64,000 bases of DNA from an uncultured Pseudomonadales bacterium (GCA_947494095.1 CANLTI010000021.1:1-64000), one strand, 5' to 3'. Positions 53,992 to 63,279 are shown, counted from the stretch's first letter. The notes: generated by a model from the letters alone, not told the origin. A program made the numbers and translations.

Positions 53992-54767
53992 TAGCGGGGT
54001 CTCTTTTTAGCCGGCTTGGCGGCAGGCTTTTGATGAGTAGGCGGCTTTGTACGGCTGGAGGTGTTGGCTGGCGCACTGGTGTGGGGTGTGTTTTTGTGTG
54101 CTGCTTTTTTATGGGAGATGTTTTTATGAACGGTGTTTTTATGGGTGCTGCTGCGCTTGGAGGTTGTTTTGGTGTTGCCTGCAGGGGTACGGTTTTTGTT
54201 TGGCGCTTGGTGGGTAACATGCACCTGTACCTCGCGGCTTTGTCCGGGCATTAAGTGCTCTAACCCCCAGGGGCCAATTTTGGCGCGTATTAGTCGCAGT
54301 GTCGGTAAGCCTACGGCGGCAGTCATCCGGCGTACTTGGCGGTTACGGCCTTCTTTTAAGATAATCTCTAGCCAGTGGGTGGGGCTATTTTCGCGTTGTC
54401 GAATAGGGGGCGTGCGCGCCCAAATATTGGGCTCGTCAATGAGTTTGGCGGTGCAGGGCCTAGTGGGGCCGTCTTTGAGAGTGACCCCTTGTGCCAGCTG
54501 TGCGATGGCCTCGGGGTTGGGTATGCCTTCTACTTGTACCCAGTAGGTTTTGGGGAGTTTAAATTGCGGGTTGGCGAGTTGATTTTGTAAGCTACCGTTG
54601 TCGGTGAGTGCCAGTAAGCCCTCAGAGTCATAATCTAAGCGCCCAGCAGCATAAAACTTGGGGTATCGCTTAGTATCTACGAAGTCACTTAAAGTGGCTC
54701 GACCTTCGTTGTCGGTAAATTGGCACAGTGTTTTAAACGGTTTGTTAACTAACAGCAAGATGGGCAT
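53991..54767 (-). CDS. rluE: 23S rRNA pseudouridine synthase RluE-like
   Basis: 258 residues from ATG 54767. LLLVNKPFKTLCQF at the start, the catalytic Asp in AAGRLDYDSEGLLALT, and EGRNRQVRRMTAAVGLPTLRL mark the RsuA/RluE family. A Lys/Thr/His-rich tail of some 60 residues (KNTVHKNISHKKAAHKN and similar) is an unusual basic extension, perhaps binding rRNA. E. coli RluE modifies U2457. An ATG 14 codons further up is less likely. Confidence 0.88.
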   Translation of the reverse strand: MPILLLVNKPFKTLCQFTDNEGRATLSDFVDTKRYPKFYAAGRLDYDSEGLLALTDNGSLQNQLANPQFKLPKTYWVQVEGIPNPEAIAQLAQGVTLKDGPTRPCTAKLIDEPNIWARTPPIRQRENSPTHWLEIILKEGRNRQVRRMTAAVGLPTLRLIRAKIGPWGLEHLMPGQSREVQVHVTHQAPNKNRTPAGNTKTTSKRSSTHKNTVHKNISHKKAAHKNTPHTSAPANTSSRTKPPTHQKPAAKPAKKRPR

Positions 54768-54859
54768 AAATAAGGCGCATAATAAATTTAGCGCCATTGT
54801 AGCGGGCAATAGCGCAAGTGCAAAAATTTAAAAGAGCAGCGCCCGCTAGAAGGTGCTGG

Positions 54860-55240
54860 CTAGGCCGGCTCGTTTTCGGGGCTAGGCCTGCGAGTCGCCG
54901 GAGGTGAGTTTGGCGGAGCGTGGCTGGGGTTTAGGTGTTTAGCTGGGGTGTTGTTTTGAGTGCAGGGCTCAATACTGTGTTGCGCGTTGCTGTTATTACT
55001 GGCTTGAGCGCTGCTTGGCGTGGGTGGCTCGGCGTACTGCGACATGCGAATGTTCAATGCATGCCAGCCTTTATCGCCAGATTCAAGTTCAAACTCAACC
55101 TGTTGCCCTGTTTTTAGCGTACGAAACCCGTCCATTTCTATAGCCGAGTAGTGCGCAAAGACATCGACTTGCGCTTCTTCACTAACAATAAAGCCAAAGC
55201 CCTTGGCGTTATTAAACCACTTCACTATACCTTTTGGCAT
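54860..55240 (-). CDS. cspD: Cold-shock protein, CspD-like, with carboxy extension
   Basis: 126 residues. The first 67 form a cold-shock domain (GIVKWFNNAKGFGFIV with RNP1, then VDVFAHYSAI). The remaining 60 residues are a Ser/Pro/Asn-rich low-complexity tail not found in standard CspD. The position divergent to clpS-clpA is that of CspD in gammaproteobacteria. It binds single-stranded nucleic acid. Confidence 0.88.
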   Translation of the reverse strand: MPKGIVKWFNNAKGFGFIVSEEAQVDVFAHYSAIEMDGFRTLKTGQQVEFELESGDKGWHALNIRMSQYAEPPTPSSAQASNNSNAQHSIEPCTQNNTPAKHLNPSHAPPNSPPATRRPSPENEPA

Positions 55241-55489
55241 TTTGAGACCTTTTGGTTATTTGTGCGGTGTTGCACAGCACAGTAGATGCGTCATTTTTTT
55301 ATTATTTTGCGCATTGCCATCACGAAAAATTATTTGTAATTTGGGAAATAGGCAATGTCTGTACGTTTTGTAATCAACTTGGGCGTTACTGTCAAGTTTT
55401 CGTTGTTAAATTCGCTTGTAGGTGCACAACTTGATAAGAACTGAGGTAATATTGACGACGTTTTTTCTTAATTAAGACGTGTGTGAATC

Positions 55490-55876
55490 ATGGGTAATCT
55501 AGAAATACTTCAGCTACCATTAGGTAGAAGATGTGAAATTAAGGCAGCTTTAGATCACGAAGGTCAAGACGGTGATGTTGCGGTTGAATTAGAAAAGCCG
55601 AAGCTTAAGCGTCCTCCAATGTACCGCGTACTCATGCTCAATGATGATTACACGCCAATGGACTTTGTGGTTGAGGTACTGGCGATTTTTTTTGGGATGG
55701 ACTCAGAAAAGGCGACTCGTATCATGTTGACTGTACATACCGAAGGCAAGGCGTGCTGCGGCATTTTTTCTAAAGATGTAGCAGAAACCAAAGCCATGAT
55801 GGTGAATAAATATGCACGGGAAAATCAGCACCCGCTGCTGTGCGAAATAGACGTTGTAGAGGATGGTGATCCTTAG
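55490..55876 (+). CDS. clpS: ATP-dependent Clp protease adaptor ClpS
   Basis: 128 residues. The core carries [23 protein letters not shown] and [15 protein letters not shown], with the N-degron pocket residues of ClpS. It delivers N-end-rule substrates to ClpAP. The clpA gene begins 19 bases after its stop. Confidence 0.95.
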   Translation: MGNLEILQLPLGRRCEIKAALDHEGQDGDVAVELEKPKLKRPPMYRVLMLNDDYTPMDFVVEVLAIFFGMDSEKATRIMLTVHTEGKACCGIFSKDVAETKAMMVNKYARENQHPLLCEIDVVEDGDP

Positions 55877-55895
55877 AACATAAGGTAGAGCGACT

Positions 55896-58184
55896 ATGTT
55901 GAGCAAAGAACTGGAAATGACGTTAAATACGGCTTTTAAGGGCGCACGCTCTAAGCGGCACGAATTTATGACCGTCGAACACTTACTGCTAGCCTTACTC
56001 GATAACGAGTCGGCGGCTGCGGTTTTGCGCTCTTGCGGCGCCAATTTAAATATATTGCGGCAGGAGCTGCTTGAATTTGTAGACTCAACAACGCCCCTAA
56101 TTCCGGAAACGGATGACCAGCGCGAAACGCAGCCTACCTTAGGTTTTCAGCGCGTGCTTCAGCGCGCTGTGTTTCATGTGCAATCTTCGGGTAAAAATGA
56201 AGTCACCGGTGCCAATGTACTCGTGGCTATTTTTAGTGAGCAAGAAAGCCAAGCGGTCTACTACCTTAAACAGCAGAGTATTGCCCGTATTGATGTAGTT
56301 AATTACATTACGCACGGCATTACCAAGGTTTCTGGTGGCGGGCAGCCCGATCACGGCGGTGAAAGTCATCAAGAGCACCACGATGATGAAGCCATAGGCG
56401 CGCCCGGTGAAGGGGCAGCAACCGATCCACTCGACTCTTACTCGACTAACTTAAATGAGCAAGCGCGCAACGGCCGCATTGATCCGCTTGTTGGTCGCGA
56501 CCAAGAAGTTGAGCGCGTGGTGCAAATTTTATCGCGTCGGCGTAAAAATAACCCGTTATTAGTCGGTGAGAGCGGTGTCGGTAAAACGGCGATTGCCGAA
56601 GGCTTAGCCAAAAAAATTATTGATGGTGAAGTACCCGAGGTATTGGCAAATAGCGTGGTTTACTCGCTTGATTTGGGTGCATTATTGGCAGGCACTAAAT
56701 ACCGTGGCGATTTTGAAAAGCGCTTTAAGGCGCTGCTTGCCGAGCTTAAAAAGCGTGACCATGCGGTATTGTTTATTGATGAGATTCACACCATTATTGG
56801 TGCGGGTGCCGCCTCGGGTGGTGTAATGGATGCCTCAAACTTACTCAAGCCATTATTAACCAATGGCGAGTTACGCTGCATTGGCTCGACGACTTTCCAA
56901 GAGTATCGAGGCATTTTCGATAAAGATCGCGCATTGTCGCGTCGCTTCCAAAAAATTGATGTCGAAGAGCCCTCGGTCGAAGATACCTACAAAATTCTAA
57001 AGGGTCTAAAAAGTCGATTCGAAGATCATCATCATCTTAGATATACCGATGCTGCGTTGCGCGCTGCCTCTGAGTTGGCGAGCAAATACATTACTGACCG
57101 CTTTATGCCGGATAAGGCGATTGACGTGATTGATGAAGCTGGCGCCTACCAGCAGCTATTGGCGCCAAGTAAGCGCAAAAAGCAAATTGGCGTTAAAGAT
57201 GTCGAAGATGTTGTGGCAAAAATTGCACGCATACCACCCAAGACAGTATCTTCTTCGGATAAAGATGTTTTGCGTAAGCTTGAAGATAACCTGCGCATGA
57301 CAGTGTTTGGTCAGTCTGATGCGGTAGATGCGGTGTCATCGGCGATTAAATTATCGCGTGCGGGTTTGGTGTCGGGCGATAAGCCGGTTGGCTCTTTCTT
57401 GTTTGCAGGCCCCACAGGTGTCGGTAAAACCGAGCTGTGTAAACAGCTGGCTAAGGCGCTAGGCGTTGAGTTGCTGCGCTTTGATATGTCTGAATACATG
57501 GAGCGTCATACCGTATCGCGTTTGATTGGTGCGCCACCTGGGTATGTTGGGTTTGACCAAGGTGGGTTGTTGACCGATGCTGTGACTAAGCACCCTTATT
57601 GCGTGGTGCTACTTGACGAAATCGAAAAGGCGCACCCTGATGTTTTTAACCTGTTACTGCAGGTGATGGATCACGGCACCTTGACTGATAACAATGGCCG
57701 CTCCGCTGATTTTCGCAATGTCATTGTGATTATGACAACCAATGCCGGGGCTGAGGTTTCGAGCCGCGCATCGATTGGCTTTTCTCATCAAGATCATACA
57801 ACCGATGCCATGGAAGCCATTAAAAAGGGCTTTTCCCCTGAGTTCAGAAACCGCTTAGACGCGATTATTCAGTTTGGCTCGCTCAGTTTAGATGTTATTG
57901 AGACTGTGGTAGATAAGTTTTTGGTGGAGCTACAAACTCAACTTGACGATAAAAAAGTATCGTTGATTGTAAGTGACGAAGCCCGTAAGTGGCTTGCGGT
58001 CAATGGTTACGATGAAAAAATGGGTGCCCGGCCAATGGCCAGAATTATTCAAGAGCAAATTAAAAAGCCTTTAGCTGAAATGGTGCTTTTTGGTAAGCTT
58101 TCGGATAAGGGTGGCGTAGTGCATGCTGATATGAAAGATGGCGCGATTGTGCTTGATACCGACAAAGAGCTAGAGCCGGCCTAG
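55896..58184 (+). CDS. clpA: ATP-dependent Clp protease ATPase subunit ClpA
   Basis: 762 residues. An amino-terminal double-ClpN domain (about 1-145) is followed by AAA+ domain 1 with Walker A GESGVGKT and Walker [15 protein letters not shown], and AAA+ domain 2 with GPTGVGKT and [12 protein letters not shown]. It unfolds proteins for ClpP. The linker after the N domain contains an acidic His/Asp/Glu-rich stretch ([10 protein letters not shown]). Confidence 0.97.
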   Translation: MLSKELEMTLNTAFKGARSKRHEFMTVEHLLLALLDNESAAAVLRSCGANLNILRQELLEFVDSTTPLIPETDDQRETQPTLGFQRVLQRAVFHVQSSGKNEVTGANVLVAIFSEQESQAVYYLKQQSIARIDVVNYITHGITKVSGGGQPDHGGESHQEHHDDEAIGAPGEGAATDPLDSYSTNLNEQARNGRIDPLVGRDQEVERVVQILSRRRKNNPLLVGESGVGKTAIAEGLAKKIIDGEVPEVLANSVVYSLDLGALLAGTKYRGDFEKRFKALLAELKKRDHAVLFIDEIHTIIGAGAASGGVMDASNLLKPLLTNGELRCIGSTTFQEYRGIFDKDRALSRRFQKIDVEEPSVEDTYKILKGLKSRFEDHHHLRYTDAALRAASELASKYITDRFMPDKAIDVIDEAGAYQQLLAPSKRKKQIGVKDVEDVVAKIARIPPKTVSSSDKDVLRKLEDNLRMTVFGQSDAVDAVSSAIKLSRAGLVSGDKPVGSFLFAGPTGVGKTELCKQLAKALGVELLRFDMSEYMERHTVSRLIGAPPGYVGFDQGGLLTDAVTKHPYCVVLLDEIEKAHPDVFNLLLQVMDHGTLTDNNGRSADFRNVIVIMTTNAGAEVSSRASIGFSHQDHTTDAMEAIKKGFSPEFRNRLDAIIQFGSLSLDVIETVVDKFLVELQTQLDDKKVSLIVSDEARKWLAVNGYDEKMGARPMARIIQEQIKKPLAEMVLFGKLSDKGGVVHADMKDGAIVLDTDKELEPA

Positions 58185-58231
58185 GCTTAAAGGTGAACTG
58201 AGGGGCTGGCAATGCTTGCCCTTGTTGCTTT

Positions 58232-58564
58232 GTAATTTTCAGCTCAGCTGACAAACCCCACCCGATAGGGTACTGATGGACTATTTTCTGGGCATTTAAG
58301 CGCCGGGCCTTGCAGGGAAAGCAAGGGCTAGACAGTGCAGGAGCACACTGTCGAGAGCGCTTGTATAGCGACCAGCCCCAGCATGGATGCGTGGGGGTAG
58401 ACTTTGCACCTGCATAGGGATATGCAAGATTAGACTTTGCAGGAGCATAAAGTCGAGGAGCACAAAGTCGCAGATGGCTTGAGCGGCCCAGTCAATGAAT
58501 CATTAGCGCCCAATTTCGGTACCTCTGATTCGGTACCCCTGATTCGGTATCCCTGAATAGTTAC
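58232..58564 (+). repeat. R1 repeat copy H with exact 8-bp target duplication
   Basis: 333 bases between GTAATTTTCAG and CTGAATAGTTAC, flanked on both sides by GTTGCTTT (58224-58231 and 58565-58572). One 33-bp unit is present. Stems seen are CCTTGC / GCAAGG, GACAGTG / CACTGTC and nested GACTTTG / CAAAGTC. Near the right end a 15-base TTCGGTACCCCTGA-type unit is repeated three times. It sits between clpA and infA. Confidence 0.95.
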
Positions 58565-58616
58565 GTTGCTTTTGCTGTAGGTTTCAAGTTAAAGCTTTAG
58601 GCTAAAATTGAAGATA

Positions 58617-58647
58617 TAAAAAAGGGCGCATTAAGCGCCCTTTTTTT
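58617..58647. terminator. Bidirectional terminator between clpA and infA
   Basis: The stem GGGCGC / GCGCCC is flanked by AAAAAA on the left and TTTTTTT on the right. It can serve infA on the minus strand and clpA readthrough on the plus strand. Confidence 0.85.
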
Positions 58648-58731
58648 GGAGTAAAAATTCAAGTTAACCATTACTCCAGTGCGTAAAGTGGCCAGTCGAT
58701 AGTAATATCGTCGTTACTGGCATTTTACGTA

Positions 58732-58950
58732 TTAGCGAGCGCGATAGGTAATACGGCCTTTACTTAGGTCGTAAGGCGTCATCTCTACCTTGACTTTGTC
58801 GCCAGTCAAAATGCGAATATAGTTTTTGCGCATTTTTCCAGAAATATGAGCGGTTACCACGTGATCGTTTTCGAGCTTAACGCGGAACATTGTATTGGGA
58901 AGGGTATCAACCACTTCACCTTCGAGTTCAAAATTTTCTTCTTTTGCCAT
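58732..58950 (-). CDS. infA: Translation initiation factor IF-1
   Basis: 72 residues, exact IF-1 size. [38 protein letters not shown] and [17 protein letters not shown] are universal. It binds the ribosomal A site during initiation. The usual clpA-infA pairing is preserved, although R1-H now stands between them. Confidence 0.98.
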   Translation of the reverse strand: MAKEENFELEGEVVDTLPNTMFRVKLENDHVVTAHISGKMRKNYIRILTGDKVKVEMTPYDLSKGRITYRAR

Positions 58951-59258
58951 TCGGCGGAGTCCTCTATTAATCGCTAATTGGCGCTATGAGACTGCGCCGC
59001 TACCTCAACCGCTATAGGCGGTTTTGTCGGAGCGCGCAATTCTGCCTTAAGTTGAGCTTATAGCCAAGCACTAAGGGTGAAAATCGCGCAATTTTATGCG
59101 AATTGTCATGATTTTTTATGAAATCGAGTTTTTTTGTCTATAAATACACCGCTTTAATGGCTTAAACCTTTGTGCGCTGCCTGCTCTTACCCGTTGATGT
59201 ATGTACTAATAGCGTGTTTGTTGCATGCTTTACACGGGCGTTATCAGGGCAAGCGCCC
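58951..59258. other. infA leader and intergenic region
   Basis: 308 bases without a gene. A Shine-Dalgarno sequence for infA (AGAGGACT on the minus strand) and a hairpin AACCGC / GCGGTT at about 59005-59022 are visible. AT-rich DNA near 59110-59160 could hold the infA promoter. Nothing else is seen. Confidence 0.5.
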
Positions 59259-60686
59259 CTAAGGGCTAAAAGTTGCCGTTAAAAATGCGCGCTTTACCCT
59301 AGGGCTAAAACCGGTATTGTCTTGCGCCCCAGTAAAATACGCATACTTAAAGGCGAGCTGTAGAGCTTTGCTAGGGCGATAGTTGAGGGTAATGTTGAGC
59401 TCTTTACCCAGCAGCGCCCGAGTGCCTGATGTCGAGGCTGCCGTAAAATAATGCGCGGCTATGGTAGCGCTAACGCGTTGTTTACGAAAACCAACATGCA
59501 CAACATCATCATTGAGGCCACCTTGAGGTGTACTGAGAAATTGATCGGCAAAACCCTGAAACTCATGGAGCGAGCCAAGCGGTGTAATAAAAGGGGTTTG
59601 CTGCTTAGTACCTAAATGCTCGCGCTCTAGGGCAAGCTTCCAGCCTTTAAGCCCTAGCGTACCTTTTAATTGATAGTAGCCTATGCCTTTAACTTGGTTG
59701 CGTGCTTGGGTGGCTAGAGCCGCTTCAACCTCTGGCAGCCATAGCCCAAGCCGTCGTTTGAAGTGGTAATTGATATTGACGGTATTGTGATTGAGCGCGT
59801 TGACGGTTTTGTTATTGATAAACGCGCTGAGCATCTCAAATGTGTGGTAATCAGCAAGGGTGGTTGTGGCGTTAAAAATGTGGCCGCTCAGTAAATGCTC
59901 GCCTAGTGCGCTTAAGGGGCGCAAACCTTGCTGAGCGGTATAGTTACTGTCGGCCGGTACAAGTGCCTTACCCGCGTTGGGCCCGCTAATGCGATAGGCC
60001 TTGTTGATATAGTGATAAGCCAGTTGAGTATTTAAGCCCAAAGCATAGCTTGCCTGCGCGCTATTAAAGGTTTGTTCGTCTTGCCAAAAGCCATTACTAC
60101 CAATAAAACGCTGATTGCTTAGCAGTAGGGTTTGTTTGCCAATACTGGCGGCAGCACCTTGCGACTTAAACGACACAAAGGCCTGATTGATTTGGGTGCT
60201 GGGGGCGTCGGGTATGGCGGGCTTGTTGTTAAAGCGTACGCCATCGCTGTGTTGGTTTTGCCAGTAACTATCAATATGATCAAAGGTGATATTAGCATTA
60301 AAGTGGCTGGCAAAAGCGTGCTGCCAATCGAGCCTTAAGCGGTAAGAGAGCGCTTGGCCGGCATTGACAGGCTGATTCTCAAAATAAGTCTCAAGATAAG
60401 CTGCGCGCGCCCTAAGGCTCAGCTGTGTATGGCTGGCCGCTGGTGAGCGGTGCGAGTCGCTGGCATTAGCCACGGGTACTCCGGTCGTTGCGGCCAGTAG
60501 CCAGACAAAAGTGGCTATAGAGTATTGCGGCTTAAATAGTGCGCGATATGGCTTATTTAATAACCGGCTAAACGACAAACTCAGCAAGCAGGTGTTGTAA
60601 AAACAGAGACGGTCAATAGGCGATAACACAAATGTGGCTCCATGGGTAACAGGTTTGGCGCTAGCTGTCCTTGGCGTGCTGTGCAA
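59259..60686 (-). CDS. Alginate-export-like outer membrane porin
   Basis: 475 codons. The only Met start gives about 55 atypical residues before a signal-like stretch (SIATFVWLLAATTGVPVANA), so an internal TTG start near residue 37 is possible. The mature part shows alternating strands, many aromatic residues and ends in ATFSP with aromatic-rich last strands, as in beta-barrels. YFENQPVNAGQALSYRLRLDW and IGKQTLLLSNQRFIGSNGFW resemble the alginate_exp family. It probably passes a sugar or other solute through the outer membrane. It lies downstream of the sigma/anti-sigma/LRR set on the same strand. Confidence 0.65.
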   Translation of the reverse strand: MHSTPRTASAKPVTHGATFVLSPIDRLCFYNTCLLSLSFSRLLNKPYRALFKPQYSIATFVWLLAATTGVPVANASDSHRSPAASHTQLSLRARAAYLETYFENQPVNAGQALSYRLRLDWQHAFASHFNANITFDHIDSYWQNQHSDGVRFNNKPAIPDAPSTQINQAFVSFKSQGAAASIGKQTLLLSNQRFIGSNGFWQDEQTFNSAQASYALGLNTQLAYHYINKAYRISGPNAGKALVPADSNYTAQQGLRPLSALGEHLLSGHIFNATTTLADYHTFEMLSAFINNKTVNALNHNTVNINYHFKRRLGLWLPEVEAALATQARNQVKGIGYYQLKGTLGLKGWKLALEREHLGTKQQTPFITPLGSLHEFQGFADQFLSTPQGGLNDDVVHVGFRKQRVSATIAAHYFTAASTSGTRALLGKELNITLNYRPSKALQLAFKYAYFTGAQDNTGFSPRVKRAFLTATFSP

Positions 60687-60731
60687 GGGTGAGGCCTAGG
60701 CACTCTATCACGCACGCGCCACATCACAAAT

Positions 60732-60755
60732 GGGCAGCTATTATTGCCTCGCCGC
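60732..60755 (+). repeat. R2 repeat copy 7, right end only
   Basis: GGGCAGCTATTATTGCCTCG and CCGC then TAA match the last 24 or so bases of R2. The rest is absent. Confidence 0.45.
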
Positions 60756-60794
60756 TAAGCCTCATCAGGCCAAGTTTTAAGCGCACCGGCTGAG

Positions 60795-61472
60795 TTATTG
60801 CCAATCTTCGGCGTTACCGTCATGAAGCACTGTGGCTTGGGGGAGTTGATCCATCGCATCATAGAGCTCGTCGGGCATGGGGTTTTGTCGCACATCCATA
60901 AAGTGCAGCTGGGGCAGGCGCGTTATATCGAGTGCTTTGAGTGCGTTATCAAATAAATACAGTTTTTTAAGTTGGGTCAAATGGCGATAGGTAAATTGAG
61001 TGAGCTGGTTGTTGTTGGCTCTAACGATCGTGGCTGCAGGCAAGCTTAATGTGAGTGTTTGCAAGTTAGTACTAAAAATATAGAGCTCCTCGAGTGTGGT
61101 GTGCGTTAGCGCCAGTGAGCGTAAAGGGTTTTTGGCTAAGTTAAGGTGCTTAAGCTGGCTTAAGCCTGTGGGGGTGTAGTGAGTTATGGCATTATTAAAA
61201 AAAGAGGCGCGTGTTAAGGCGCTAAAAGTGGCCAACCCCTCAAGCGATACAATACCGCGATTGTGGCACTTAAGCTGGGTGACTTGCGCTAGGTGGCGCC
61301 ATTGATGCTTTTGTTGATGTTGCGCTATACAGCTTTTTAGCGCCGCGTCGCGAATACCCGTGAGTGCTGCGTGTACAGCGTTCGCGGGCTCGGCGCTATG
61401 GCTGCTTAGGCTGCACAGCGCAAGCATTAATGCGAGGCCATAGCGTACAGCAGAGTGTTTTTGAGGGCGCAT
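60795..61472 (-). CDS. Exported leucine-rich-repeat protein
   Basis: 225 residues. The signal peptide (YGLALMLALCSLSSHSAEPA) is followed by an amino cap and about six LRR units of 20-22 residues (for example LKHLNLAKNPLRSLAL, LEELYIFSTNLQTLTL, LKKLYLFDNALKALDI). It is probably a periplasmic or outer-surface binding protein. The start overlaps the stop of the anti-sigma gene by one base (TAATG), so the three genes form one operon. Ligand unknown. Confidence 0.75.
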   Translation of the reverse strand: MRPQKHSAVRYGLALMLALCSLSSHSAEPANAVHAALTGIRDAALKSCIAQHQQKHQWRHLAQVTQLKCHNRGIVSLEGLATFSALTRASFFNNAITHYTPTGLSQLKHLNLAKNPLRSLALTHTTLEELYIFSTNLQTLTLSLPAATIVRANNNQLTQFTYRHLTQLKKLYLFDNALKALDITRLPQLHFMDVRQNPMPDELYDAMDQLPQATVLHDGNAEDWQ

Positions 61473-62239
61473 TATAATAAAGCCTCTTTGAGCCGAATAC
61501 AGGGACCCCGAGCTAAAATGCGTTCGCTAGGTTCGCCAATAGCCGATCCGCCAGCCTCTTCAAGCGTAATGATTAGACTGTGTGCATCGGTCACTAAACG
61601 CCACTGCGCGGGGCTCAATACTAAGGTTGAATCCTCTTGCATTTGCGTGCGATCAAGGACGGCAATAGAGCGCACTTGCTGGTCGCGTTTTGACTTTGCC
61701 CAAAGTTGTAAATTACCTTCGGCGGGCTGCGGTGGCGAAGTATCGGCTAAGGTTTGCCAGTCAATGAGTAAATGGTTGCCTTGCCCAGGTTTACTTTCGC
61801 CAAAGCTTGTTGCCGTGACCAGTGCGCCACCTTGGGCATCGCTGAGCACAGCAAAATAATCAGCCTTAGGTGCAGGTGCAGGTGTGAGCGGCAGCAAAAT
61901 AAGCGCCATAATAATACTGGCGGCCAATGCGCCGGTAGCCGCCGGTGCAAGCCAATATTTAGGTGATACTTGGCCAGGCCGCAGGGTGCGCGCCTGCTGT
62001 GTGCTGTGTGCAATGGCTTGCCAAGTGCGCGTTTGCGGGGCGAGCTCGGGAGTGCTGGCGTTAAGCGCGATAAGTTGCTCCTGCCAAAAGCTAACGTGTT
62101 GTTGGGCATGGGCGCTATGCTCAAGCAGCAGGCTAAAAAAGGTCTTTTTAAGGCCGCGTAACTGGCCGGTGGCATATTCAAAAGCCAGTGCATTGCATTG
62201 CTTGTGGCAGTATTGGTTTAAACGTATTGAATTAAGCAT
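61472..62239 (-). CDS. Anti-sigma factor, RskA-like
   Basis: 255 residues from ATG 62239 (the frame is open to 62272). An amino-terminal cytoplasmic domain with LALEYATGQL-like sequence (LAFEYATGQLRGLKK) that should bind sigma, one transmembrane helix (about 100-125, GALAASIIMALILLPL), and a periplasmic RskA domain with LQLWAKSKRD and LIITLEEAGGS. It overlaps the sigma gene by 22 bases. It would hold the sigma factor inactive at the membrane. Confidence 0.85.
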   Translation of the reverse strand: MLNSIRLNQYCHKQCNALAFEYATGQLRGLKKTFFSLLLEHSAHAQQHVSFWQEQLIALNASTPELAPQTRTWQAIAHSTQQARTLRPGQVSPKYWLAPAATGALAASIIMALILLPLTPAPAPKADYFAVLSDAQGGALVTATSFGESKPGQGNHLLIDWQTLADTSPPQPAEGNLQLWAKSKRDQQVRSIAVLDRTQMQEDSTLVLSPAQWRLVTDAHSLIITLEEAGGSAIGEPSERILARGPCIRLKEALL

Positions 62240-62775
62240 TGTTTGAGCTTCTCCTGTGCTCGGCGCAACCATGATTTAACGGTATTAATTTTGGTGCCTA
62301 AGTGTTCGGCAATCTCTTCTCGGCTATAGCCTTGCAAATAGGCCATTTTGACACTGCTGGCCTGGTTATCATTGAGCTGGCTTAGGCAGTGGTGCAGTTG
62401 ATGTTTGTATTGCTCTTTGAGCAGTGTTGCCCAGGGGCCGTTGTCGCATGTGGCTTCTTCCTCGGCGTGTACAAATGTTTGTGCTCGGCGCTTGTCTTTG
62501 GCTAGGCGGTCTAGCGCGCGGTAACGCACTATGCTCGTGAGCCACGTTAAAGGTTGTGCAAGGCTGGGGTTGTATTGTTGAGCGTTATTCCATATTTGAA
62601 CAAAAGCATCTTGCAAAACGTCGTTGCTGGCATCTTCGGTGCCTACAATTCTGATGGCAACACCATTAAGGTAGCTGCTACAGGCGGTATACAATTGGTA
62701 AAAAGCCGGCTTATCGCCTTGGGCGGTCAGCGCTATTAGAGTTTGTAGCTCGGTGTTTTTGGCGGCATGTGGCAT
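62218..62775 (-). CDS. ECF sigma factor, SigK-like
   Basis: 185 residues. Region 2 (DASNDVLQDAFVQIWNNA, LTSIVRYRALDRL) and region 4 with a helix-turn-helix (LQGYSREEIAEHLGTKINTVKSWLRRA in parts) are clear. It fits the sigma-K group paired with RskA anti-sigma factors. The signal sensed is unknown; the LRR protein and porin nearby suggest an envelope function. Confidence 0.9.
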   Translation of the reverse strand: MPHAAKNTELQTLIALTAQGDKPAFYQLYTACSSYLNGVAIRIVGTEDASNDVLQDAFVQIWNNAQQYNPSLAQPLTWLTSIVRYRALDRLAKDKRRAQTFVHAEEEATCDNGPWATLLKEQYKHQLHHCLSQLNDNQASSVKMAYLQGYSREEIAEHLGTKINTVKSWLRRAQEKLKQCLIQYV

Positions 62776-62876
62776 GTGGCATCTTGTGTTTTAGTAAAAG
62801 GTAGAGGCGGCTAAGCGGGTGTCGTTATTGCCGCTAAGCTATGTGAGCGAGGTGCCTTTGGGTTTTAAGCGTCTTA

Positions 62877-63032
62877 GGGGCGAGGAAAAAATACATGGTC
62901 CAATAATACGTGTTTTCTACTTCCTCTGCTGTGTTGCTCAAAGCGTTACATGCCCAGGCTACGCCCCTTCGCGCGCCTTGCCGAGAAAGCAGAAACCTAC
63001 GTCTCATTGGGCAAACTATTATTGCCTCGCTC
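62877..63032 (+). repeat. R2 repeat copy 6 (full length)
   Basis: GGGGCGAGG and CCTCGCTC ends, flanked by TTA on both sides, bound 156 bases with the shared R2 blocks (TTGCTCAAAGCGTTACATGC, CCTTGCCGAGAAAGCAGAA). Short reading frames across it are not genes. It lies between the sigma gene and the HD-GYP gene, in a 504-base gap with no other feature visible. Confidence 0.9.
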
Positions 63033-63279
63033 TTATGCCCACTGTACGGCGGGCAGCGCATAAAAGTTGCAGCGATTATAACGATTTTGGTGTGCACAAA
63101 GGCTTTGTATGTTGCTGTAGTGGAGTCAAAGCTATGGCGGCTAAATAAATGATGAGAGGGGCGCCGATAATGCCAGTGCAGTCTATACTGACTGGCAATG
63201 GTACTTTTTTACTGTATTGTCGATGACAGCCTCAAGCGCACCAGCATTTAAGGTCGCTTATGTCTACATAAGGTCGCTT

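Noticed and set aside
6277-58564. R1 as integron attC sites
   Set aside because: No GTTRRRY/RYYYAAC core pairs at the ends, no gene-cassette order, and an 8-bp target duplication is present at copy H.
62819-63152. Overlapping short frames on both strands near 63 kb
   Set aside because: They lie across repeat R2-6 and have no family features or ribosome-binding sites.
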